Part shown: piece by piece, positions 1 through 7,015 of the stretch
Numbering within the stretch: the first letter of the stretch is position 1
How the letters are laid out: every line of letters begins with the position of its first letter
Source of the DNA: an uncultured Lachnospiraceae bacterium
GTDB lineage: Bacteria > Bacillota > Clostridia > Lachnospirales > Lachnospiraceae
NCBI GenBank assembly: GCA_946537305.1
Contig: CAMNFR010000023.1
Location: forward strand, 1 to 35,102
Length of the DNA stretch: 35,102 nt
Direction: 5' to 3'
The notes under the pieces: generated by a model
What the model was told of the DNA's origin: nothing
What the model saw: the letters and a program-made list of their open reading frames with translations, nothing else
Database searches by the model: none
Program-made: the position numbers and the translations under genes

Positions 1-223
1 GCGCAACGCTATTTTCAATATGCTGACGAACGGGGAGCAGGAGATCTGCAAGGTGCTGGCTGTAATGTCAAACGGCAAGACCGGCGCTCCCTGCGGAGCC
101 TGCAGAGAATTGATGGTGCAGCTGATGCCGGAGACATACAAAGACATCGAAATCATGCTGGATTATGAGCAAGAGAAGGTAGTGACACTCGGAGAGCTGA
201 CACCGGAGTGGTGGATCGGATAG
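1..223 (+). CDS. cytidine deaminase family protein, C-terminal part
   Basis: The reading frame is open from the window edge (base 2) to a TAG at 221-223, so the gene starts outside the window and only about 73 residues are seen. The fragment contains PCGACRE, the second half of the cytidine deaminase zinc site (PCxxC); the first half (H/C-A-E) would lie upstream. The family hydrolyses cytidine or deoxycytidine to the uridine form in pyrimidine salvage. The end of the protein (LGELTPEWW) is a plausible natural C-terminus. The ATG at base 20 is internal and is not the start. Confidence is high for the family and lower for the exact substrate, because related nucleoside deaminases share the motif. 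Confidence 0.8.
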   Translation, partial: RNAIFNMLTNGEQEICKVLAVMSNGKTGAPCGACRELMVQLMPETYKDIEIMLDYEQEKVVTLGELTPEWWIG

Positions 224-280
224 CATACTATTGTCTCTGGTGGGAGCCCAATCTCCTTCCGAGATAAACGCTCCGCGAGG

Positions 281-353
281 ATGCGCACGTGTGAGGAGGG
301 GAAAATGCCTTCGGCATCCCTCACACGGCGCGTAAGACTCGCGAGCGAGTCTT
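281..353. repeat. hairpin-rich intergenic repeat, copy 1
   Basis: Two adjacent inverted repeats. The first has arms CGTGTGAGG (288-296) and CCTCACACG (319-327), enclosing a small ATGCC-TTC-GGCAT hairpin. The second is AAGACTCGCGAGCGAGTCTT at 334-353 (8-bp arms, 4-base loop). The second recurs at 12893-12912 as its exact reverse complement, which marks it as a dispersed repeat rather than a local terminator. It abuts the truncated 5' end of a DUF1330 remnant. No transposase is encoded. Mobility is inferred. Confidence 0.6.
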
Positions 354-572
354 GAAATTGACGAAAACAAAGGGCGTGGATCCTATGATGATTATATTGA
401 GAAGGTGAAGCATATTGTAGAAAACTTCGGTGGAGAATACATGGCACGGACGGAGAATGTTACATCTCTTTCTCCGCTCCGAAAGCCGAGCCGGGTAATA
501 ATCATACGATTCCCGTCAAGGGAAAATATCTGGATACGGTCAAGACCCCGAAAGGCTATCGAGCGGTCCCGA
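354..572 (+). pseudogene. DUF1330-family gene remnant
   Basis: In the frame of position 354 the translation includes EIDENKGRGSYDDYIEKV, a GGEYMAR segment and RVIIIRFPSRE, which match the usual order of motifs in DUF1330 proteins (a small ferredoxin-like dimeric alpha-beta fold of unknown function). The N-terminal strand and start codon are missing: the match begins right where the hairpin repeat ends, and a stop (TAA, 333-335) lies just upstream in frame. After the RFPSRE segment the similarity fades and the frame stops at 570-572. Another frame (about 464-613) reads openly into the next gene but I do not recognise its product. This is a 5'-truncated, probably decayed gene. Confidence 0.6.
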
Positions 573-613
573 TGATTCCTGGCGTAGACAAAGCATTTGA
601 GGAGAAATTCGGA

Positions 614-1084
614 TTGATTAAGATTTTATTCATTTGCCACGGCAATATTTGCAGAAGTCCGATGGCTGAATTTGTGATGAAGGATCTGGTGCGGAAAGCG
701 CACCTGGAGGATCAGTTTTTTATTGAGTCCGCTGCTACCAGCACGGAGGAGATCTGGAACGGCCGGGGAAATCCGGTGTATCCGCCGGCCAGGAAAAAGC
801 TGGCGGAGCATGGCATATCCTGCGAGGGGAAGCGTGCCAGACAGACCACGAGAGCAGATTATGCCCGCTTTGATTACATTGTCGGCATGGATCAGGCCAA
901 TCTGCAGAACATGCTGCGCATCTATGGCGGAGATCCGGAGAAAAAGGTGAGTCTGCTGATGGATTATACCAGCCGCCCCGGCGGTGTGGCGGATCCCTGG
1001 TATACAGGGGACTTCGAAACGACATGGAAGGATGTTTTGGAAGGGTGTGAAGGGCTCCTTCGTTTCCTTCGCTGCCACAGATAA
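614..1084 (+). CDS. low-molecular-weight protein-tyrosine-phosphatase
   Basis: This cytosolic phosphatase family removes phosphate from tyrosine (sometimes arginine) residues. The P-loop CHGNICRS (Cys8, Arg14, Ser15 from the proposed start) sits at the N-terminus, and the general acid is Asp127 in ADPWY near the end, so the catalytic set is complete. I chose TTG at 614 because GAGGAG at 599-604 lies 9 bases upstream and the product then begins MIKILFICHGN, as normal for the family (156 residues). A longer in-frame ATG at 572 would add 14 residues that match nothing in the family and come from the decayed region upstream. The gene stands alone. No good U-tailed terminator is seen after it. Confidence 0.88.
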   Translation: MIKILFICHGNICRSPMAEFVMKDLVRKAHLEDQFFIESAATSTEEIWNGRGNPVYPPARKKLAEHGISCEGKRARQTTRADYARFDYIVGMDQANLQNMLRIYGGDPEKKVSLLMDYTSRPGGVADPWYTGDFETTWKDVLEGCEGLLRFLRCHR

Positions 1085-1127
1085 AGCAGACAACGCAAAG
1101 AGTGAGACGAAAGGCATCTTTTTGCGC

Positions 1128-1156
1128 GTGGCAGCAGACAGGCTGTCTGATATAAT
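1128..1156 (+). promoter_or_regulatory. promoter with palindromic operator in the spacer
   Basis: GTGGCA (1128-1133), a 17-base spacer and TATAAT (1151-1156) form a promoter for the secreted protein starting at 1196. The spacer contains the perfect inverted repeat CAGACAG-G-CTGTCTG (1135-1149), well placed for a repressor that would block RNA polymerase. The -10 is a consensus match; the -35 matches four of six positions. Confidence 0.55.
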
Positions 1157-1195
1157 TATCCTACAAAGAAGGCGCATGCCGGAAGGAGAAAATGT

Positions 1196-2098
1196 ATGAA
1201 GAAAAAAAGCTTGTTCTGTATATCGACACTATTGGCGGCCGTGATTCTTCTCGCAGGATTGAGCGCACCTGTGCAGGCAGCAAAATCCTATTCTAACAAA
1301 AAAACGACAAAATCCAATCCTGCGGTGGTGCTGTACATTCAGTACTCCTCGGGAGGGTATTCCGATGCATACGCGGCGTCACGTGATATCTCGATATGCC
1401 CCGTCAAGGAAAAGCCGGGATACCGGATATATGATATCATCATCTATCCGGACCGGATCAATTTATACAGCTTCCCGAATATGACAGATTGGGATTCCTT
1501 TGCGGCATTCTATACGCAGAAATACGGCGATTATGAAAAACGTACTGCGGCAACTGAACAGGCCGCCTGGAAGGCGTTCCGGGACAAATATCTTATGAAG
1601 TCCTATAAGGTAAAGAGCGGAACCTACGAGGCCCCGAACCCGGATAAGAACAGTTCAAAGCGCTTAAAGGCTTATAAGAAAATCTTCAGGGCGATCAAGA
1701 AGAAAACGCCGTCCAAGCATATTGTTGTCAAGTACCAGGGGCACGGGAATATGCTGCCGGTGTTCTGCCAGTCCCTGAGCGTGTCGCATACCAAGAAGGT
1801 GCTGAAGGAAGCGGTGAAGACCTTTGGCTGTAAGCTGGCCCTGGTGGATTACGGGACAAACTGCTATACGTTAACGCCGGCCCTCTGTGAAATGTATGCT
1901 CCTTATGTGGATTATATTCTTGGGAATGCCGGAGAATGGAGTCTCGCCAGCGGAGATGGCGTGACTACGGCAGATCTGAAAGCCGCCTGCAAGACAAAAA
2001 AGCAGAAAAAGCTATATAAGAAAACATTCCTGAAGCATTTCAGCACACAGGAATTGGGCGTTGCATGGCCCGCGTGGAGCGCTTTCCCGTTCCTGTAG
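1196..2098 (+). CDS. secreted clostripain-like (C11-type) protein, divergent
   Basis: A 300-residue exported protein. Residues 1-29 are a signal peptide (Lys-rich start, hydrophobic core, likely cleavage after VQA). The mature part is Lys/Tyr-rich. The stretch from IVVKYQGHGN (His183) to LALVDYGTNC (Cys223) and then YAPYVDYILGNAGEW follows the pattern of clostripain-family cysteine peptidases, where a His in a DHG context and a Cys in a DAC context form the catalytic pair and are followed by a 'yadyl..S' strand. Here the contexts are altered (GHG, TNC). The family assignment is inferred from the motif pattern only. AAGGAG at 1183-1188 supports the ATG at 1196. The Trp/Phe-rich end may be natural or truncated. 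Confidence 0.5.
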   Translation: MKKKSLFCISTLLAAVILLAGLSAPVQAAKSYSNKKTTKSNPAVVLYIQYSSGGYSDAYAASRDISICPVKEKPGYRIYDIIIYPDRINLYSFPNMTDWDSFAAFYTQKYGDYEKRTAATEQAAWKAFRDKYLMKSYKVKSGTYEAPNPDKNSSKRLKAYKKIFRAIKKKTPSKHIVVKYQGHGNMLPVFCQSLSVSHTKKVLKEAVKTFGCKLALVDYGTNCYTLTPALCEMYAPYVDYILGNAGEWSLASGDGVTTADLKAACKTKKQKKLYKKTFLKHFSTQELGVAWPAWSAFPFL

Positions 2099-2185
2099 AG
2101 TCTTGTGCCGCTGCCAGCCATGCGGCCGACGGAAGCTTGTGATTCTGAAGAATTATAAAAAATGATAATCAGCGATAACGATCAC

Positions 2186-2214
2186 TTGACATTTGTTTCA
2201 TATATGGATAGTAT
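2186..2214 (+). promoter_or_regulatory. promoter for the DUF1858/DUF885 pair
   Basis: TTGACA (2186-2191), a 17-base spacer and TAGTAT (2209-2214). The predicted start of transcription (about 2221) falls inside the left arm of the hairpin at 2216-2240, so transcripts from this promoter could not form the full hairpin. Confidence 0.65.
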
Positions 2215-2215
2215 A

Positions 2216-2244
2216 ACCCACGGGGATGATCCCCGTGGGTTTTC
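2216..2244 (+). terminator. intrinsic terminator overlapping a promoter
   Basis: Perfect 10-bp stem ACCCACGGGG / CCCCGTGGGT with loop ATGAT, followed by TTTC. It would end transcripts arriving from the secreted protein gene. It begins one base after the -10 element of the next promoter. Confidence 0.65.
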
Positions 2245-2274
2245 AATTGATTTTTCATGAAAAGAGGCAGTGTT

Positions 2275-2526
2275 ATGGAAGAAGTTTTCACTTATGTGAC
2301 AGAAGATATGGTGACCGGCGATGTGGTACAGAAATACCCGGAAGCCGCTATTGCGCTGATCGAATGCGGTATGGGCTGCGTCAGCTGCCCCGCCTCCGCC
2401 GGAGAGACTCTCCGCGATGCGGCAATGGTGCATGGACTGGAGCCGGAAGAAGTGATCGAATACGTGAACAAGCGGATGACAGAGATGGGAGTAGCCCCGG
2501 AGGGCATTCAGTTCAACTGGCAGTAA
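2275..2526 (+). CDS. DUF1858 domain redox protein
   Basis: An 83-residue cytosolic protein of the DUF1858 family (hybrid-cluster-protein-associated redox disulfide domain). It starts with the typical T-x-DMVTGDVVQKYPEA pattern and carries CGMGCVSCPAS, whose Cys residues form the characteristic redox or metal site. The function of the family is not established; its members occur with redox enzymes in anaerobes. AAAGAGG at 2261-2267, 7 bases before the ATG at 2275, favours this start over the in-frame ATG at 2257, which has no ribosome site. It is followed after 28 bases by the DUF885 gene, so the two are probably co-transcribed. Confidence 0.85.
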   Translation: MEEVFTYVTEDMVTGDVVQKYPEAAIALIECGMGCVSCPASAGETLRDAAMVHGLEPEEVIEYVNKRMTEMGVAPEGIQFNWQ

Positions 2527-2554
2527 TCGGATCACACGGAAAGAAGGCTTATAT

Positions 2555-4312
2555 ATGGAAAGAGAAGAATTGTGCATGAAATACCGGGAGCTGGACCGGG
2601 ATCTGGCTCTGTTTTACTACGCGGTCGGCCGCTACAGCGAAGAGAACCGCAAGATCCGTGACCGTTTTATTCCCAATGAGGGGAATATGCGCGCGGCCCG
2701 GGAGACCTGGGTCTCTCTGCGCCGCCGGGTGATGGAGCTTCCTGTGCCGGATCCGGTATTCGCCCTGGTCAACCATATTCAGATGGATTTTGTGGATTCG
2801 CTGGAATATCTGATCAATGATACCTGGCGTCATCCGGAAAAGGCCTACCTGGGGCTGGACAGCATCCTTCAGGGAACGGCCCGCTGCAACCGTCAGCCGG
2901 ATGAGGACCGCCTGGCAGATCTGCTGAGATGGATGCGTCAGCTGGTGGAGAACCGCGAGGAGATGCTTCATCTGATCAGAGAGCGTTCCGCCCCCGAGGA
3001 GTGGGCGAAGATCGCCGCGTCCCTTCGCAGTACCAAGGCTGCGCTGGAGGCGGATATCCCGCGCCTGCGGGAGTATTTCCCCACCTTCAATGAGGAGCAG
3101 ATGCTTCGCCTGAATGCGGCCATTCGCCGCATCTGCGACCTGGAGGAGGGGATGGCCTCCCGTCTTCTGGAGACCGGTTTTGACCTGCCCTTCCTGACCG
3201 GGAAGAGCTGGGCGGAAGCCGCCGAGGAAGAGTCCTGGCCCTGGTATCCCAGTGACGAGGAATCTGCGGCCTCCGAGAAGAAACCGGCCAAGGAAAAGAA
3301 AGAGGATCTGAACATCAGCGTGAAGATGGATCCGGATGCCTATCGTACACTGCTGGATAAGCAGCTGGGCGTGGACCTGGATGAACTGCTGGCCTGGCAC
3401 CGCGAGGAAATCGAAAAGACCCGCGCGGAAGCCCTGGCCATCGGAGCTGAGATGCCGGTAGATGATCCCGCGCCTACCAACATGCGGGAAGTCAATGATC
3501 TGCTGTTAAAATATGCCGGCCCCTGTGATTCTCCGGAAGAAATGTTCGCCCGCGCGGATGCTTATCTGAAACGGACCCGCGCCCTGGCGCACCAGGTGGT
3601 AAAGCTGCCGGAGGATGAGACCTGCAACTGTGTTCCTATCTGCGAATGCTGCGTGGATTCCTACCCTTGGGGCGGCTACGAGGGCGGAGATTTTTCCGTA
3701 AAGCCCATCGTGGGGCAGATGTTCTTCAACCAGTACAACTACAAGGCCATCACGGACGGATGGATCAAGCTCAATACGCTGCATGAAGCCTATCCCGGGC
3801 ATCACTGCCAGTATGTCCGCTGTGCCACCGACGAGACGCCGGAAATCACCAAGATCGGCGCCAAGCTGGTGCCGCTGCTGGAGGGCACCTGTCTGCGCAC
3901 GGAGCGGGCCTTTGAGGATCTCTTCGAGGAGGATCCCTTCTTCCGCCTGTTCGTGGCCTACCGCAGACATCACAATTCTGTCCGTATCTATGTAGATCTG
4001 ATGATGTTCTACTACGGCGCCACCCTGCAGGATGTCATCGACATTTATCAGCAGGAGCTTGGTTTTGACTTTGTGACGGCCCGCAAGCAGGTGCAGTCCC
4101 ATCAGTATACGCCCGGTTACTTCACCTGCTACTACTACGGCATGAAGAAGCTGGCACAGTGGGAAAAGGAGATGGGATTCTCGAAAGAGGACTTTACGGA
4201 GCTTCTGTTCTCCGCCGGTTATATCGGCATCGATCGGTTTGGGGAATTCCTGCGCCTGACGCCGGAAGAAAAGGAAAGATATTATCACGACTTCAAGAGT
4301 CTGCTTCGCTGA
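2555..4312 (+). CDS. DUF885 family protein (putative metallopeptidase)
   Basis: 585 residues, the usual size for this family of putative zinc carboxypeptidase-like proteins. The diagnostic motif HEAYPGHH (His410-Glu411...His416-His417) gives the HExxxGH-type metal site; the nearby KLNTLHEAYPGHH context and the C-terminal ARKQVQSHQYTPGY segment are also typical. The N-terminal half is helical and has a Lys/Glu-rich linker around residues 235-250. No signal peptide is seen, so it is probably cytosolic. AAGAAGG at 2541-2547 lies 7 bases before the ATG. The substrate is unknown; peptides are inferred from the fold family. Confidence 0.82.
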   Translation: MEREELCMKYRELDRDLALFYYAVGRYSEENRKIRDRFIPNEGNMRAARETWVSLRRRVMELPVPDPVFALVNHIQMDFVDSLEYLINDTWRHPEKAYLGLDSILQGTARCNRQPDEDRLADLLRWMRQLVENREEMLHLIRERSAPEEWAKIAASLRSTKAALEADIPRLREYFPTFNEEQMLRLNAAIRRICDLEEGMASRLLETGFDLPFLTGKSWAEAAEEESWPWYPSDEESAASEKKPAKEKKEDLNISVKMDPDAYRTLLDKQLGVDLDELLAWHREEIEKTRAEALAIGAEMPVDDPAPTNMREVNDLLLKYAGPCDSPEEMFARADAYLKRTRALAHQVVKLPEDETCNCVPICECCVDSYPWGGYEGGDFSVKPIVGQMFFNQYNYKAITDGWIKLNTLHEAYPGHHCQYVRCATDETPEITKIGAKLVPLLEGTCLRTERAFEDLFEEDPFFRLFVAYRRHHNSVRIYVDLMMFYYGATLQDVIDIYQQELGFDFVTARKQVQSHQYTPGYFTCYYYGMKKLAQWEKEMGFSKEDFTELLFSAGYIGIDRFGEFLRLTPEEKERYYHDFKSLLR

Positions 4313-4367
4313 TGAGAAACACTTTTTCTTACTGTGAATGCTGAAAAATAGAGACGGAAAGAAAGAA

Positions 4368-4399
4368 GGATCGACGGTTCTATACCGGCGGTCCTTTTT
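4368..4399 (+). terminator. intrinsic terminator after the DUF885 gene
   Basis: Stem GGATCGACGG / CCGGCGGTCC (one G-T pair, one mismatch) with a 7-base loop, followed by TTTTT. Confidence 0.75.
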
Positions 4400-4430
4400 G
4401 GGTATGACAAAATTCGCACGCAGTCATAAA

Positions 4431-4458
4431 TTGACAGGAATGGATTTTTTGATACAAT
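4431..4458 (+). promoter_or_regulatory. promoter of the glutamine synthetase-ANTAR operon
   Basis: TTGACA (4431-4436), a 16-base spacer and TACAAT (4453-4458). The leader to the start codon is about 73 bases long. A small hairpin AAGCA-GGGA-TGCTT (4511-4524) ends directly before the GGGGAGG ribosome site and could modulate translation. Confidence 0.7.
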
Positions 4459-4537
4459 AACATAGAGAAAAACAGCCACAGAGAAATACACTGAGCCTTA
4501 ATGATTTATAAAGCAGGGATGCTTGGGGAGGAATGTT

Positions 4538-5764
4538 ATGTTTAGCACCGAAAACGAATGTATGGAATATCTAAAAGATAACGAGGTGAAATTTATCCTC
4601 TTGGCTTTCTGTGATACCTTTGGCAGCATGAAGAATGTGTCGATCATGCCGCGTGATGTCCATCGCGCCTTTACCACAGGCATCTCCCTGGATGCCTCTG
4701 CTATCGGCGGTTTCGGTTCCGTGGATGAATCGGATCTGATCTTAAAACCGGTCCCTTCCACGCTGGCGCTGCTGCCGTGGCGCCCGGCACAGGGACGGGT
4801 CGCCCGTTTTTACTGCCATATTTTCTATCCGGACGGCACGCCCTTCGAGATGGACAGCCGGGAAATTCTGCGGCGCTCTGTGGAAAAGGCCGGAAAGCTG
4901 GGCATTCGCGTAAGTTTTGGCGCGGAATGTGAGTTTTATCTGTTCAAGCTGGACGAGAACGGAGAGCCGACGCGGATTCCGGCCGATCACGCCCATTACA
5001 TGGATGCGGCGCCGTTTGATAAGGGCGAGATCGTGCGGCGTGAGATCTGCCTGGCCCTGGAGAAGATGAATTTTACACCGGAGACCTCTCATCACGAGGA
5101 AGGACCCGGTCAGAATGAAATCGATTTCCGCTACAGCGGGGCCATGTCCTCCGCAGACAACGTGCTCACCTTCCGCTCCGTGGTGGAAACGGTAGCCGCC
5201 GCCAACGGCCTGCACGCGGACTTCTCCCCGAAGCCGATGGAAAACGAGGCCGGGAACGGCTTTCATATCAATATGTCTCCCCGCCGGAAAAATTCAGACG
5301 ACCCGACGCCGGAGTTGAAGAGATGGTTCATGGCGGGGATCCTGGCCCACGTACGGGAGATCACCGCATTCCTGAATTCGACCGAGGACTCCTACCGCAG
5401 ACTGGGCACCTTCAAGGCTCCTAGGTATGTCACCTGGTCGCCCCGGAACCGCTCTCAGCTGATCCGGATCCCGGCCGGGACAGGCGAGTTCGACCGCATA
5501 GAGCTCCGCTCTCCGGATTGTATGACCAACCCCTACATTGCCTATGCACTGCTGCTGGAAGCAGGTGTGGAAGGCATCCAGAAGCAGCTGGAGCCGCCGG
5601 CACCGGAAAACCGCAACCTGTACGAGGTGCCGGAAGCAGATCTTACTTCCTTGGAACAGCTGCCTGCCACGCTGGAAGAAGCACTGTCTCTGGCAGAGAA
5701 GAGTGAACTGATCCGTCGCGTACTTCCGGAAGCCATGCTGGCGGCCCTCCGGGAAAGAAGATAG
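4538..5764 (+). CDS. glutamine synthetase family protein
   Basis: 408 residues with a GS beta-grasp N-domain and catalytic domain. Recognisable elements in order: LLAFCDTFGSMKN near the N-terminus, GAECEFYLFK (first metal-binding Glu motif), EEGPGQNEIDF (second Glu motif), NGFHINMS (the ATP/metal His strand, normally GsGmHvH-like), NRSQLIRIP and ELRSPDCMTNPY. These match the GS order. The enzyme family makes glutamine from glutamate, ammonia and ATP; the short length and variant His strand leave open a gamma-glutamyl-amine ligase. GGAGG at 4527-4531 supports ATG 4538 over the TTG at 4523, which overlaps the ribosome site. The ANTAR gene follows after 15 bases, the usual clostridial pairing. 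Confidence 0.85.
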   Translation: MFSTENECMEYLKDNEVKFILLAFCDTFGSMKNVSIMPRDVHRAFTTGISLDASAIGGFGSVDESDLILKPVPSTLALLPWRPAQGRVARFYCHIFYPDGTPFEMDSREILRRSVEKAGKLGIRVSFGAECEFYLFKLDENGEPTRIPADHAHYMDAAPFDKGEIVRREICLALEKMNFTPETSHHEEGPGQNEIDFRYSGAMSSADNVLTFRSVVETVAAANGLHADFSPKPMENEAGNGFHINMSPRRKNSDDPTPELKRWFMAGILAHVREITAFLNSTEDSYRRLGTFKAPRYVTWSPRNRSQLIRIPAGTGEFDRIELRSPDCMTNPYIAYALLLEAGVEGIQKQLEPPAPENRNLYEVPEADLTSLEQLPATLEEALSLAEKSELIRRVLPEAMLAALRERR

Positions 5765-5779
5765 GGGGAAGCGCAGGAA

Positions 5780-6364
5780 ATGGCAGAAATCAGAGGGCCT
5801 GGGGATATCTTGGTGGTATCCGTGGGAGAAAAAAGCTGCCGCAGCATAGCGGGGCTGATCGACCGCTCGCTGTATGACCGCATCATCGATGTACATACAG
5901 GTGCGGAGGCTCGCCGCCTGCTTCCCAAAAGAAGTTTCAGCCTTGTCGTTATTAATGCGCCGCTTTCAGATGAATTCGGACATGAGCTTGCGTCCGACAT
6001 TGCGGAGCATTACGCATGCGGTGTGGTCCTGCTGACCAAAAGCGATGTGATTGATGAGGTGAACTCGCTTGTACAGTCGGCCGGCGTTATCACTGTGCCA
6101 AAACCGGTCTCCCGTTCGGCTTTTGAACAGGCAGTGCGTGTGGGACTTTCGGAGAGTATACGGCTGCTGGCGTGGGAACAGGAAATATCAAGGCTTAAGC
6201 GCAAGCTGGAGGAGGCGCGCCTTGTGGGGCGGGCGAAATGTATGCTGGTGGAACAGAGAGGCTATTCGGAAGCGGAGGCCCACAGACATATAGAGAAAAA
6301 GGCGATGGATTGCCGTGTATCCCTGCGTGATATTGCGGAGGAAATCATCCGGGAAAGTGAGTAA
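5780..6364 (+). CDS. ANTAR-domain regulator with pseudo-receiver
   Basis: 194 residues. The N-terminal part (about 8-120) has a CheY-like receiver fold pattern, but the strand that normally carries the phospho-accepting Asp reads SLVVINAPL, with Asn59 at the expected place; the late Lys-Pro pair (KPV, 108-110) is kept. A coiled helix (about 130-150) leads to an ANTAR RNA-binding domain at 137-192 (RAKCMLVEQRGYSEAEAHRH). ANTAR proteins bind paired RNA hairpins and prevent transcription termination. The position right after the glutamine synthetase gene suggests control of nitrogen genes, probably by something other than phosphorylation. AmiR is a known non-phosphorylated relative. Confidence 0.87.
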   Translation: MAEIRGPGDILVVSVGEKSCRSIAGLIDRSLYDRIIDVHTGAEARRLLPKRSFSLVVINAPLSDEFGHELASDIAEHYACGVVLLTKSDVIDEVNSLVQSAGVITVPKPVSRSAFEQAVRVGLSESIRLLAWEQEISRLKRKLEEARLVGRAKCMLVEQRGYSEAEAHRHIEKKAMDCRVSLRDIAEEIIRESE

Positions 6365-6405
6365 CGCCTGTTGTAGCATATGCAAGCCTGGCGCAGGAGC
6401 TGCTT

Positions 6406-6425
6406 TCCGGAAAGATCCGGATTTT
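6406..6425 (+). terminator. short hairpin with hexaloop AAAGAT and U-rich tail
   Basis: Stem TCCGG/CCGGA (6406-6410, 6417-6421) with a six-base loop AAAGAT, followed by TTTTC. It may be a weak terminator for the glutamine synthetase operon. The loop has A at position 1 and G at position 4, as in ANTAR target hairpins, but I see no second hairpin in tandem. Confidence 0.35.
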
Positions 6426-6527
6426 CATGCTTTTGTATGGCATTCAGCCGAATATGTTCGCATTTTAACTGCAAGCAGAAAACAGTCTCGGAACAGCTCC
6501 CGGGAGAAATTGGCTTCTTTAGAACAG

Positions 6528-6752
6528 TTTACAACCCAATCATATCACTTCAACGTGGGATGAATATTCTTCTTACAGCAAACCGGGCAAAATTATGTCC
6601 TCACAGAGCTTTTACAACCCGGAAACATCGATAGCAGCTTCCTGCTAAACACCAAAATGGATTGTAAACACTTTTTGAAGCTTGGCATTTTGAACAAACC
6701 AAGTCTTCTGATTAACGTATTTTAAGCTTTCTTGGTTTGGGCGGGTTGTAAA
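6528..6752. repeat. gap with inverted TTTACAACCC repeats, possible MITE
   Basis: No gene is supported in 6365-6892. TTTACAACCC occurs at 6528-6537 and as TTTACAACCCG at 6611-6621; the inverse CGGGTTGTAAA is at 6742-6752. The last two would bound a 142-bp unit that contains an inner inverted repeat AAACCAAG (6696-6703) / CTTGGTTT (6731-6738). The length, inverted ends and lack of coding capacity fit a small non-autonomous element. No clear target-site duplication was recognised. From 6753 to 6892 I see only loosely palindromic G/C runs. Confidence 0.35.
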
Positions 6753-6892
6753 TTATCCCGGGAAGCCTGATTTTGCACATTTCCCAGGGGGCAGGTAAAT
6801 TCTGAGGGGGAGATGCTGCTCTCCCTGGTTTTGAAGCATCCCCACAAACCTATATTTACGTTCCCCGCACAGGTGTAGCCTTACGTTTTCGT

Positions 6893-6921
6893 TTGACAGA
6901 AATAATTCCGTATGGTAAAAC
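6893..6921 (+). promoter_or_regulatory. glmS promoter
   Basis: TTGACA (6893-6898), a 17-base spacer and TAAAAC (6916-6921), with TG at 6913-6914 giving an extended -10. Transcription would start near 6928. Confidence 0.65.
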
Positions 6922-6936
6922 AATTCCATAAGCAAA

Positions 6937-6976
6937 GGCGCTTTATTCCTCAGGAATATTGCGCCCTTTTTTCTTT
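6937..6976 (+). terminator. leader hairpin with U-run upstream of glmS
   Basis: Two-part stem: GGCGC (6937-6941) with GCGCC (6961-6965), and ATTCC-TCA-GGAAT (6945-6957) inside, followed by CTTTTTTCTTTT. It lies wholly inside the predicted glmS leader, about 9 bases after the likely start, and 40 bases before the start codon. It could attenuate glmS or stabilise its 5' end. Confidence 0.5.
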
Positions 6977-7015
6977 TGTGCGCATATTTCGCATCTCAAA
7001 ACAGGAGGAAAAACT

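Noticed and set aside
572-613. ATG at 572 as start of the phosphatase
   Set aside because: The TTG at 614 has the ribosome site and gives the standard N-terminus; the extra residues come from decayed sequence.
6380-6634. 84-codon frame after the ANTAR gene
   Set aside because: No ribosome site, no family resemblance and it runs into the inverted-repeat region.
6365-7015. glmS ribozyme
   Set aside because: I looked for its conserved core upstream of glmS and did not find it; the predicted leader is also too short.
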